Source: Hafnia alvei (lineage in GTDB: Bacteria > Pseudomonadota > Gammaproteobacteria > Enterobacterales > Enterobacteriaceae). Taken from it: a stretch of DNA of 64,000 bases. Position 1 is the stretch's first letter. Every line of letters begins with the position of its first letter. The stretch spans positions 1,116,001 through 1,180,000 of the forward strand of contig NZ_OZ061315.1 in assembly GCF_964063325.1 (NCBI RefSeq), read 5' to 3'. Below the pieces are notes generated by a model. That model was not told the origin of the DNA, made no database searches, and saw nothing but the letters and a program-made list of their open reading frames with translations. The position numbers were made by a program, and so were the translations under genes. Below are positions 17,085-25,408 of the stretch, one piece after another.

Positions 17085-19157
17085 ATGCAGCAGTTAACCA
17101 GTTATATTTCAGGTGTCTGGGCATATGGGCAGGGCAAAGAGCGAGCGATCCACCACGCCGTGAGCGGTGAAGCGCTGTATCAGGTGTGTTCAGATGGTTT
17201 ACCGCTGGCTGAAAGCTTGGACTATGCGCGCCAGAACGGCGGCAAAGCGTTGGCCGCGATGACGTTCCAACAGCGAGCGCAAATGATGAAAGCGGTCGCC
17301 AAGCACCTGCTGGCTCACAAAGAATCGCTGTATCAGATTTCGGCTGAAACCGGAGCCACGCGCGGTGATGGTTGGGTGGATATTGAAGGCGGCATTGCGA
17401 CGTTGTTTGCCTATGCAGGTTTGGCTGGACGCGAGCTTCCTGACGATACCCTTTGGCCCGAAGACGAATTAATCCCTCTCTCCAAACAATCACAGTTTGC
17501 CGCCCGTCATGTCATAACGTCTCGTCCCGGCGTTGCGCTGCACATTAACGCGTTTAACTTTCCTTGCTGGGGCATGCTGGAAAAACTGGCGCCAACGTGG
17601 CTGGCGGGAATGCCTGCGATTATCAAGCCGGCAACGGCGTCGGCGCAGCTCACTCAGGCGATGGTTAAACTGATTATTGAAAGCGGATTGGTGCCAGAAG
17701 GGGCCTTGCAGCTTATCTGCGGCGGCGTTGGCGATATCTTTGAGCACTTGGACTATCAGGATGCGGTGACTTTCACCGGTTCAGCCCAAACCGGCCAGAA
17801 GCTGCGTTCACATCCACGCTTATTACAAAAATCCATCGCCTTCACCATGGAAGCTGACTCGCTCAACTGCTGCATTTTAGGCGAAGATGTCACACCTGAG
17901 ATGCCTGAATTCGCGATTTTCATTAAAGAAGTGGTGCGAGAAATGACCACGAAAGCGGGGCAAAAATGTACCGCTATTCGTCGCGTGATTGTCCCCGCAG
18001 CGCAGATGGACGCCGTTCAACAAGCGTTGCTTAAGCGTTTAAGCGGTATCACGGTGGGCGATCCTGCGCATCCCGATATACGAATGGGCGCATTGGTCAA
18101 TCTTGAACAGCGTGATGATGTGCAACAAAAAGTCGATTATCTGCTGCGTAACGGCTGCGAGCCTTTGTGCGGTGGTTCACTTTCGGCGTTGCAACTAACC
18201 GGCAGCGGCGCAGAGAACGGCGCATTTTATCCTCCGACGCTGCTTTACTGTGCCGACCCTTTCACGCATCAGGCCGTGCATGGCACCGAAGCCTTCGGGC
18301 CCGTTGCTACGCTGATGCCGTATCAAAACGCAGAGCAAGCGGTTGAATTAGCGTTGTTGGGGCAGGGGAGTTTAGCTGGCTCATTGGTTACTGCGGATGA
18401 GCAGATTGCGGCGAATATTATCCGCGCAACGGCTTGTGCTCATGGGCGTATGCTGATTTTGGATCGCCATGCGGCCGTAGAATCCACCGGCCATGGATCG
18501 CCGTTGCCGATGTTGGTACATGGTGGTCCAGGACGAGCCGGTGGTGGCGAAGAGCTGGGTGGCTTACGCGCGGTAAAACACTATATGCAGCGCACCGCGA
18601 TTCAAGGAAGCCCAACGATGCTGGCGGCGATTGGCCGTGAATGGGTGCGTGGCGCAAACGTGGTGGAAGAGCCGGTTCATCCATTCCGGAAATATTTTGA
18701 ACAATTGGCGATTGGTGAAAGCCTGTTGACCGCGCGCCGCACGATCACCGAAGCAGATATTGTGAATTTTGGCTGCCTGAGCGGCGACCATTTCTATGCC
18801 CACATGGATAAAATTGGTGCGGCGGAGTCCCTGTTTGGTGAGCGCGTGGCGCATGGATATTTTGTGGTGTCAGCGGCGGCAGGCTTGTTTGTCGATCCGG
18901 GCGTAGGGCCGGTGATTGCTAACTACGGTATGGAAAACCTGCGTTTTATCGAACCGGTGAAAATCGGCGATACCATTCAGGTTCGCTTAACCTGCAAGAA
19001 AAAAATTAAAAAGGCCCAGAAAACCGCTGAAGATAAACCGCATGGCGTGGTGGTGTGGGATGTGCAGGTGCTAAACCAGCATCAGCAGCCGGTGGCGCTG
19101 TACAGCATTCTGACGCTGGTAGCGCGCCAAAACGGTGACTTTATCCCTGCCGCTTAA
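17085..19157 (+). CDS. paaZ: PaaZ, oxepin-CoA hydrolase / semialdehyde dehydrogenase
   Basis: The 690-aa bifunctional protein opens the oxepin-CoA ring and oxidises the resulting semialdehyde. The N-terminal aldehyde dehydrogenase domain has catalytic Cys295 (TTKAGQKCTAIRR) and Glu256 (FTMEADSLN). The C-terminal MaoC-type hydratase domain (about 540-690) has Asp568 and His569 in CLSGDHFYAHMDK. The ATG at 17085 (MQQLTSYISG) follows GGAGGG by a few bases; an in-frame TTG 12 bases earlier is not used. Divergent from paaA, as in E. coli. Confidence 0.96.
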   Translation: MQQLTSYISGVWAYGQGKERAIHHAVSGEALYQVCSDGLPLAESLDYARQNGGKALAAMTFQQRAQMMKAVAKHLLAHKESLYQISAETGATRGDGWVDIEGGIATLFAYAGLAGRELPDDTLWPEDELIPLSKQSQFAARHVITSRPGVALHINAFNFPCWGMLEKLAPTWLAGMPAIIKPATASAQLTQAMVKLIIESGLVPEGALQLICGGVGDIFEHLDYQDAVTFTGSAQTGQKLRSHPRLLQKSIAFTMEADSLNCCILGEDVTPEMPEFAIFIKEVVREMTTKAGQKCTAIRRVIVPAAQMDAVQQALLKRLSGITVGDPAHPDIRMGALVNLEQRDDVQQKVDYLLRNGCEPLCGGSLSALQLTGSGAENGAFYPPTLLYCADPFTHQAVHGTEAFGPVATLMPYQNAEQAVELALLGQGSLAGSLVTADEQIAANIIRATACAHGRMLILDRHAAVESTGHGSPLPMLVHGGPGRAGGGEELGGLRAVKHYMQRTAIQGSPTMLAAIGREWVRGANVVEEPVHPFRKYFEQLAIGESLLTARRTITEADIVNFGCLSGDHFYAHMDKIGAAESLFGERVAHGYFVVSAAAGLFVDPGVGPVIANYGMENLRFIEPVKIGDTIQVRLTCKKKIKKAQKTAEDKPHGVVVWDVQVLNQHQQPVALYSILTLVARQNGDFIPAA

Positions 19158-19180
19158 ATCCGTAAGATAGTCAGCACAGA

Positions 19181-19211
19181 AACCGCCGCATTCTGCGGCG
19201 GTTATTTTTTA
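19181..19211 (+). terminator. Rho-independent terminator of paaZ
   Basis: A perfect 10-bp stem AACCGCCGCA/TGCGGCGGTT with a TTC loop is followed by ATTTTTT, just after paaZ and before mazG. Confidence 0.9.
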
Positions 19212-19228
19212 TACCTGAGAGCTGCACT

Positions 19229-20023
19229 ATGACTTCCTCCCCAATGCACCGCCTGCTGACCATCATGCAAACCCTGCGCGACCCAGAACGCGGCTGTCCG
19301 TGGGATCAGAAGCAGACTTTCGCCACGATTGCGCCCTATACGCTGGAAGAAACTTATGAGGTGCTTGACGCGATTCAGCGTGAAGATTTCAGTGATTTAC
19401 GTGAAGAGTTGGGCGACCTGCTGTTTCAAGTGGTGTTCTATGCGCAGATGGGGCAGGAGCAAGGGCTGTTTAACTTTGATGACGTGTGTAACGCCATCAG
19501 CGATAAGTTAGAACGCCGTCATCCGCATGTTTTTGCCGCAGAACACTCGGAAAGCGCCGAAGCATCGCTAGCGCGCTGGGAGCAACGTAAGGCGCAGGAG
19601 CGCGCTGAAAAGGATCTCAGTTCATCGATGGACGATATTCCGAATGCGCTGCCTGCGCTGATGAAGGCCTATAAAATCCAGAAACGCTGTGCGGCGGTGG
19701 GGTTCGATTGGGACACGCTTGGCCCGGTGTTAGGCAAGGTGTATGAAGAGATCGACGAAGTGATGGATGAGGCGCAGCAGGCGGTGGTGGACGAGGAGAA
19801 GCTAGGCGAAGAAATTGGCGATCTGCTGTTTGCAACGGTGAATTTATCGCGCCATCTAGGCTATAAAGCTGAAAACGCCCTACAAGCGGCTAACCGCAAA
19901 TTTGAGCGCCGCTTCCGCGCGGTAGAAGATGCGGTGCGTGCCTCCGGCAAAACTATGGAAGAAGCCACGCTTGATGAAATGGAAGCGCATTGGCAGCAGG
20001 TGAAAAAGGCTGAAGCTAAATAA
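19229..20023 (+). CDS. mazG: MazG, nucleoside triphosphate pyrophosphohydrolase
   Basis: The 264-aa protein has two tandem MazG domains and hydrolyses NTPs to NMP and pyrophosphate. The metal-binding EExxE/ExxD motifs are in the first domain (YTLEETYEVLDAI, LREELGDLLFQVVFYAQ) and second (YEEIDEVMDEAQQ, LGEEIGDLLFATVN). In E. coli it lowers ppGpp and is encoded beside relA and mazEF. Here there is no mazEF and relA is 18 kb away. Confidence 0.95.
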   Translation: MTSSPMHRLLTIMQTLRDPERGCPWDQKQTFATIAPYTLEETYEVLDAIQREDFSDLREELGDLLFQVVFYAQMGQEQGLFNFDDVCNAISDKLERRHPHVFAAEHSESAEASLARWEQRKAQERAEKDLSSSMDDIPNALPALMKAYKIQKRCAAVGFDWDTLGPVLGKVYEEIDEVMDEAQQAVVDEEKLGEEIGDLLFATVNLSRHLGYKAENALQAANRKFERRFRAVEDAVRASGKTMEEATLDEMEAHWQQVKKAEAK

Positions 20024-20412
20024 TACCGCCAGTGAAGTGCAGAGGAGGGGAATGCTGAGTGTTCCTCTTCTTTTTATCACTCATAATTGATAAATTGATT
20101 TTTAGAAACCATGGCGATTTTGTGTAAACTAGATTCTGATTAATATACCTAACTATTTTAGAATCATGATATTGATGATACTTATAGTGCAAGTCTGGTT
20201 GTTTGCTGTAGTATTAAATGTTTATTAATTTGTGAGTTTTAAATTAAGGCTATAGATGATTATTTTAAACTTTTCGCTTTTATGATCTTTACCTACCCCA
20301 AAAAACTCTATGGTTGAGTATTTTTCATATTGTGTTAGGTACGTTATAATAATCACGTCTGATTTTATTTTTTTTTGTAAATAAAACTTTTGAACTAATA
20401 TATTTCCCGAGT
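20024..20412. other. AT-rich gap between mazG and the Rhs-associated gene
   Basis: A weak hairpin (GAGGGGAA...TTCCTC then CTTCTTTTT, near 20043-20076) may end mazG transcription. The rest is very AT-rich with no supported frame. It contains the 3' flank of the leftward gene that stops at 20413. Confidence 0.4.
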
Positions 20413-21024
20413 TTATTTTTTTTGAATTGCCATTTTTGATATAAAATTATCCTTTGATAATATCCCTTCGGTTGTCTCTGGATCCATGTTTTTATAATAT
20501 ATGTAATAATTTGAATTGTTATATAAAACCCTAAGTGTTTGAATGTACATGATGGCTTTCTTAGTTTTACCATCTAATATCTCGTCATTTTTTAGTATCC
20601 CATGTGTATCGACATAATCAGTGTTAAATTGTAATTCCTTCATTGGGTGATGGCGGGATAAAACAAAATACTCTGTTAAAGTAGTGCGCTCATAGGTGGA
20701 TTGATAAAAAAGATATATTAAGCTGGGGTAGGCTGAGTGGCTAAAGATAAGTTTTGTTTTTATCAAGTTTCCTAATGTGTTATGTTTGTTTTTTAAGTCA
20801 GTAAGAAATTCATTCTCATCAACTTTGGCACCTAATGTATCGGTGAATTGTTGATAAATGGAATGTTCTTTATGATCATTATAGAGTGTAAATAACTGCT
20901 TAACTTTGGCATCGGCTTCTGCAATATCTAAGGATGGTTTTCTGTTGTTAGCAGTTGCAGAAACATTACTGAAAGTGAGTGCAAATATGAAAATTTTTAA
21001 CTTTTTTTTAATAGCGAGGTTCAT
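20413..21024 (-). CDS. Secreted protein of unknown function; candidate Rhs immunity protein
   Basis: I do not recognise this 203-aa protein. A lysine-rich start and hydrophobic core (MNLAIKKKLKIFIFALTFSN, then VSATA) look like a Sec signal peptide, so the mature protein should be periplasmic. It is AT-rich, and lies 42 bases downstream of the displaced Rhs tip in the same direction. That is the usual place of an immunity gene. Function as immunity to that tip is inference from position. Confidence 0.55.
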   Translation of the reverse strand: MNLAIKKKLKIFIFALTFSNVSATANNRKPSLDIAEADAKVKQLFTLYNDHKEHSIYQQFTDTLGAKVDENEFLTDLKNKHNTLGNLIKTKLIFSHSAYPSLIYLFYQSTYERTTLTEYFVLSRHHPMKELQFNTDYVDTHGILKNDEILDGKTKKAIMYIQTLRVLYNNSNYYIYYKNMDPETTEGILSKDNFISKMAIQKK

Positions 21025-21066
21025 GATGTCTCCTTTGAATAATATTTAGTTTAATGGACATCTATT

Positions 21067-22392
21067 TTAGTTTGGTAAATTATCGATAGAAGTGTCAAAG
21101 GCATAGCTGCCAATCTCATTTAGACCCGAGTCAACGGCACCCTTTATACATTCAGTAAAAAGTTCTGCGGGACTGGTTTTTTTGTTTTGTAGTTTTTTAT
21201 CAATAGCTGATTTCCCTGCATTTTTAGCACAGCTTAGAGACATTTTAGCAATTCCTACAGCAACACCTTGCTCTAAGGCAGCACCGACCCCCAACGCCCC
21301 TAAGCCAATAGCTGATGAGCCGAATACGATACCTTTGGTATATTGATTTCCTGGATTCCAGCCATTAGTAGCAATACACATATTGTGATTTGCCTGCGAT
21401 ATCTCATTTGGCGATGAGTTATTTTGTGTCATTAACACATCCAGACTATCAATACTTTTACCGTAGCTTTCAAAACCAGAGCCGAGATTAATTTGGTTAC
21501 TCAATCCTAGCGGATCCACTCCAGATAAAGGATTAGTTGGATAACCATAAAAATTCAATCCCCCATCCAACCCAATCGGATCCTGAGTAATATACCGACC
21601 TATCGTCGGGTCGTAATACCGATGGCGGTTGTAATGCAGGCCGGATTCTTCATCGTATTGTTGCCCTTGCATTCTGATTGGTTGGTGTAGCTGATGCGGA
21701 TTTTCTTCACTGAGCGCATTGCCCCAGGCGTCCAATGTGATGGACCAGTCGATATCGCCGTTGAGGTTGATGAGCTGCTGCGGGGTGCCGAGGTGGTTGC
21801 AGTCGTACAGCTGGGCGGCGTAGGGCGTATCCGGCAGCGGGTCGAGCAGGGTGGTCAGATATTCCGGGCTGAGCTGAACCTGATTGAGCCACGCGTGTTG
21901 CTCCGTGCTGAGGTGGTTGGCGCGCAGCGCTAGCTCAATGTGGTGCAGTGTTTGCTTAAACTCCGGCGGCAGCGTGATACCCGCTTCCTGCTCGAGTTTG
22001 TCGGCCAGTGGGGCGATTGCTGGCGGTTTATCGCCTTCAAAGCGCAGCAAGGGCACAAAGCTGTGGGGCAAATAGACCGTGTGGATGCGGGTGCCATCGC
22101 GTTCGGTGAGCACCAGTTTGTCGCCGTCCCAGCCAAACCAGCTGATGTGCTTGGGCTGGTTGCGCTGCATGAGCTGTTTACCGATACGCCACCCCTGCGG
22201 GTCGTAGCGGTAGTGATGCACTTCGTCCGCGTCGCGTTTGCGGGTTTTTTGAGTAAGATTGCCGTGGGCATCGTACTGATAATAAAAGTGCGCATCTTCG
22301 CTCAGGCGATTACCCGGATGGCGCATGTCGGCCATATTGTGTTTGATGAGCTGGTTACCTTCGAAGTAATAGCGCCAGTAGGCGAATATCAT
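21067..22392 (-). CDS. Displaced Rhs C-terminal fragment with a distinct toxin-like tip
   Basis: The 441-aa frame holds the last part of an Rhs shell (YD repeats, then YDEESGLHYNRHRYYDPTIG and DPIGLDGGLNFYGYPTNPLS). After VDPLGL near residue 297 comes a 144-residue tip I do not recognise, with a Gly/Ala-rich hydrophobic stretch (FGSSAIGLGALGVGAALEQG). It lacks the N-terminal PAAR and most of the shell, so it is probably a silent tip cassette left by tip exchange. Relative to the complete copy (23419-27436) the shell has lost 25 residues. The ATG at 22392 has no obvious ribosome site. Confidence 0.7.
   Translation of the reverse strand: MIFAYWRYYFEGNQLIKHNMADMRHPGNRLSEDAHFYYQYDAHGNLTQKTRKRDADEVHHYRYDPQGWRIGKQLMQRNQPKHISWFGWDGDKLVLTERDGTRIHTVYLPHSFVPLLRFEGDKPPAIAPLADKLEQEAGITLPPEFKQTLHHIELALRANHLSTEQHAWLNQVQLSPEYLTTLLDPLPDTPYAAQLYDCNHLGTPQQLINLNGDIDWSITLDAWGNALSEENPHQLHQPIRMQGQQYDEESGLHYNRHRYYDPTIGRYITQDPIGLDGGLNFYGYPTNPLSGVDPLGLSNQINLGSGFESYGKSIDSLDVLMTQNNSSPNEISQANHNMCIATNGWNPGNQYTKGIVFGSSAIGLGALGVGAALEQGVAVGIAKMSLSCAKNAGKSAIDKKLQNKKTSPAELFTECIKGAVDSGLNEIGSYAFDTSIDNLPN
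21541..22336. repeat. Rhs core direct repeat, displaced copy
   Basis: This near-identical stretch recurs at 23875-24745 in the same orientation. The offset changes from 2334 to 2409 bases along it because this copy lacks 75 bases, between residues reading YRYD and YCYD in the other copy. It gives homology for recombination that would swap tips. Confidence 0.85.
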
Positions 22393-22482
22393 TAAAATTT
22401 ACCTATTGTATCGTTATGTTATTTTAATCTATTTTTTTTTGACTGATATTATTTATTTTAATTAAAATAAATTATCAATTTA

Positions 22483-22878
22483 TTATTTGCATGAGTATTT
22501 TTTGTGTAACTCCTTAATAATCTCCACAGAGGCTGTATTGAAACCATTATAGGGTTTTCTTAGCGTTATTTTATCGTCTGATAAATCAATGTATTGAGTA
22601 TCTTGTAATACTTGCCATGGTGTAATGTTTTTAGGGAAGAAACACGTTTTTTTAGGAATAAAATCGCGAATGGATATGTAGGTGTCTAATATTCAATAAA
22701 TATAAGATTGGCAGTCAAAATAAGGAATGATTCCACCTTTTAAAATAGGAACTCCCATGTCTATATCGCAAGACTCCCCCCAATAGTCTAGAGTTACCTT
22801 CCCTCTGGGATGATTCTCCCCCAATCCTTTAATGTTGTTGCTTGACTTGCTGAAATAAAAAAACAAGAAATAACGCAT
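22483..22878 (-). pseudogene. Interrupted small gene (in-frame TGA), probable immunity remnant
   Basis: GGAGATAAATT precedes an ATG at 22878. The frame reads 61 codons to a TGA at 22693-22695, then continues in the same frame for 69 more sense codons (ILDTYISIRDFIPKK...ELHKKYSCK) to a TAA at 22483. One nonsense change would split a protein of about 131 aa. The N terminus is hydrophobic. It lies between the two Rhs tips, where relic immunity genes collect. The family is not recognised. Confidence 0.6.
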
Positions 22879-23027
22879 AATTTATCTCCATTAATCAGGG
22901 ATGCATATTTGTAAATAGACTGTATTGTATGGGGTATTTGCAATCACCTACTTCTGTGCATTGAGTTTGCGATGATTGAATCTTCTTTTTTCAATTAAAA
23001 TACATAATGCATTTTTCTATCATTTAA

Positions 23028-23417
23028 TTATTGCCAGTAACTATTTTTTCTTTCGAGAATTAAAACTTGATTGCTCTTTTTGAATTTTCCAGTAAGCATG
23101 TTTTTTGATATTACTCCTATGAACTCACCCTGTATATCAAAAGGTGGGGGAAGTGTGAAAGTGATAGTGTCATTAACAATGTTTACTTTTGTAACTACTG
23201 GAATTGTTGGCTCGCCATCACTGCTTTGATAAGTTGCGATATACCCTTTATTCGAAAAAACAACCATGATTTCTTCACCTACAATATCGCCCGATTCAGT
23301 ATTAAAAGATAAGCTAGAATATATTCCAGTAACCTTAAACGGTAATTTCGCTGTTACTATATCAGCATAAAAAAGAGAGAGAGTGAGAAATATATTTATT
23401 ATATATTTATAATTCAC
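23028..23417 (-). CDS. Periplasmic candidate immunity protein for the Rhs peptidase tip
   Basis: A 129-aa protein of no family I recognise. A signal peptide is evident (MNYKYIINIFLTLSLFYADI then VTAKLP), and the mature part is predicted to be beta-rich. It starts one base after the Rhs stop codon and is AT-rich like the tip. A peptidoglycan-cutting toxin would act in the periplasm, so an exported immunity protein fits. The role is inferred from position and localisation. Confidence 0.65.
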   Translation of the reverse strand: MNYKYIINIFLTLSLFYADIVTAKLPFKVTGIYSSLSFNTESGDIVGEEIMVVFSNKGYIATYQSSDGEPTIPVVTKVNIVNDTITFTLPPPFDIQGEFIGVISKNMLTGKFKKSNQVLILERKNSYWQ

Positions 23418-23418
23418 A

Positions 23419-25404
23419 TTAGTTTCCCTGTTTAGTTAAACGCAAATACTCCTGAGTTGCGTTGTGAATAAGCATGTCTCTATTTTTTCTAGGATCATTA
23501 TAAAAATGTGGAGGATCTTGAGTTCGAAAATTGCCGCCCCAGTCAAGTCCTGCAGCTACTGCAGCCTCTCGAATAATTTTTTGCTGACTACTTGGTAGGC
23601 TACTGTAATTTACATCTACTGCAAATCCGCAAGAATGAAGGCTCCGATCTGCAGGGGTAATGGCATTTGGATCATTATGTAAAGCTGACTGATGTTCTGG
23701 GCTACGATATGCACTGTTGAAGTGTAGATGGACACCGTTTTTTTCTGCGTTAGCAATAAATTTTGTTACTAAAGGCAGGAAAGCATCATCTAAATATGTT
23801 GCACCTAATCCCGGTAGATCAGCTGATACAAGTGTTAGTCCTAATGCATCGACTTGCTGTAAAGGATCTAACGGATAACCATAAAAGTTGAATCCCCCAA
23901 CCAACCCAATCGGATCCTGAGTAATATACCGGCCTATTGTCGGGTCGTAGTACCGATGGCGGTTGTAGTGCAGGCCTGATTCTTCATCGTATTGCTGCCC
24001 TTGCATTCTGATTGGTTGGTGCAGCTGATGCGGATTTTCTTCACTGAGCGCATTGCCCCAGGCGTCCAATGTGATGGACCAGTCGATATCGCCGTTGAGG
24101 TTGATGAGCTGCTGCGGGGTGCCGAGGTGGTTGCAGTCGTACAGCTGGGCGGCGTAAGGCGTATCCGGCAGCGGGTCGAGCAGGGTGGCCAGATATTCCG
24201 GGCTGAGCTGAACCTGATTGAGCCACGCATGCTGTTCTTCGCTGAGGCGGTTGTCGCGTAGCGCCTGCTCGATGTGGTGCAGGGTTTGCTTGAAATCGGG
24301 CGGCAGGGTGATACCCACTTCCTGCTCAAGTTTGTCGGCCAGCGGGGTGATTGTGGGCGGCCTATCGCCTTCAAAACGCAGCAGGGGCACAAAGCTGTGG
24401 GGCAAATAGACCGTGTGAATGCGGGTGCCATCGCGTTCGGTGAGCACCAGTTTGTTACCGTCCCAGCCGAACCAGCTGATGTGCTTGGGCTGGTTGCGCT
24501 GCATGACCTGTTTACCGATGCGCCGCCCTAACGGGTCGTAGCAGTAGCGGCCGCCGCGTAGGGCTTCGCCGTCTTGCGCGCAGAGGTAGCTGACGAGCCG
24601 ATGGCTGCGGTCGTAGCGGTAGTGATGGACTTCGCCCGCGTCGCGTTTGCGGGTTTTTTGGCTGAGGTTGCCGTACTGGTCGTACTGATAATAAAAATGC
24701 GCATCTTCGCTCAGGCGATTACCCGGATGGCGCATGTCGGCCATAAAAGCTTCGGGCATGTAGCGGTTGATGAGTCGGTTGCCCGCAAGGTCAAGGTGGT
24801 AGTCTGCGCCGCGGTGGGCGCTGCGTTCATGGATGAGGCGGCCGGCGGCGTCATATTCATAATGCTGGGATGAGAATGGGCTGACGATATCGCTCAGCTG
24901 GCCACGCGGCGTATTGCGGTATTCCTGTGCGCGCGGGTCGGCGTTGGGGGTACTGAGCGTGAGGCTGTGCAGGCGTCCGACCTCGGTATAGCCCGTTTCC
25001 AACACGCTCTCGCCAAAGCGGCGCTGAGTCTCTCGGTGTAAGGTATCGCGGTCGAACTCCAGTAGGCTGTGTTCGCCGAGCGCCACGCCGAGCAGATGAC
25101 CGGGGCCGTAGGTGTGCCAGTGCAGGGTAGGTAGGCCATCGGGCGTGGTGAACAGCAGGGCGCTGTTGGCATCATAACGATGCTGGATGCGGTGTTGCCA
25201 CAACACGCTGCCGTCGGGCGCGCGGACAATCTGCTGCTCTTGGTTAATTTGCCCAGACAGGTTGCGTTCAAACAACATGCTGACGGGGTAGCCTTCGCTG
25301 ACGTGATGCGCGGCTATTAGCTGGCCGTCGAGGTTATATTCCCAGCGCGCTATGTCACTTTCGGCATCTTCGGTATTGTGGGTGCGGCTGACTAATCGCC
25401 CCAA
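23419..25404 (-). CDS. Rhs protein, C-terminal half with peptidase M15-like toxin tip
   Basis: The 661-residue frame continues the Rhs shell of the next gene after a frameshift. True translation in this frame reads QWQHDILGRLVSRTH across the junction. YD repeats lead to YDPTIGRYITQDPIGLVGGF and the cleavage-type motif VDALGL. The last 135 or so residues resemble peptidase M15 (VanY/L-Ala-D-Glu peptidase type): YRSPEHQ, SLHSCGFAVDV (SxHxxGxAxD zinc site), GLDWGG and PPHFYND. It should cut peptide cross-links in peptidoglycan. Without the upstream half it has no PAAR or delivery domain. Confidence 0.85.
   Translation of the reverse strand: MGRLVSRTHNTEDAESDIARWEYNLDGQLIAAHHVSEGYPVSMLFERNLSGQINQEQQIVRAPDGSVLWQHRIQHRYDANSALLFTTPDGLPTLHWHTYGPGHLLGVALGEHSLLEFDRDTLHRETQRRFGESVLETGYTEVGRLHSLTLSTPNADPRAQEYRNTPRGQLSDIVSPFSSQHYEYDAAGRLIHERSAHRGADYHLDLAGNRLINRYMPEAFMADMRHPGNRLSEDAHFYYQYDQYGNLSQKTRKRDAGEVHHYRYDRSHRLVSYLCAQDGEALRGGRYCYDPLGRRIGKQVMQRNQPKHISWFGWDGNKLVLTERDGTRIHTVYLPHSFVPLLRFEGDRPPTITPLADKLEQEVGITLPPDFKQTLHHIEQALRDNRLSEEQHAWLNQVQLSPEYLATLLDPLPDTPYAAQLYDCNHLGTPQQLINLNGDIDWSITLDAWGNALSEENPHQLHQPIRMQGQQYDEESGLHYNRHRYYDPTIGRYITQDPIGLVGGFNFYGYPLDPLQQVDALGLTLVSADLPGLGATYLDDAFLPLVTKFIANAEKNGVHLHFNSAYRSPEHQSALHNDPNAITPADRSLHSCGFAVDVNYSSLPSSQQKIIREAAVAAGLDWGGNFRTQDPPHFYNDPRKNRDMLIHNATQEYLRLTKQGN
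23875..24745. repeat. Rhs core direct repeat, copy in the main gene
   Basis: The counterpart of 21541-22336. It retains the 75 bases (25 residues, RSHRLVSYLCAQDGEALRGG onward) missing from the displaced copy. Confidence 0.85.
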
Positions 25405-25408
25405 AATA

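Noticed and set aside
17059..17493. 144-codon frame antisense to the start of paaZ
   Set aside because: Shadow of a well supported gene, and no family resemblance.
21940..22395. 151-codon frame antisense to the Rhs fragment
   Set aside because: It recurs antisense to the other Rhs copy and comes from the repeat codon pattern.
22693..22695. TGA in the small gene read as selenocysteine or recoding
   Set aside because: No selenocysteine-type hairpin is evident and the protein is not a redox family. A nonsense mutation in a decaying Rhs-linked gene is simpler.
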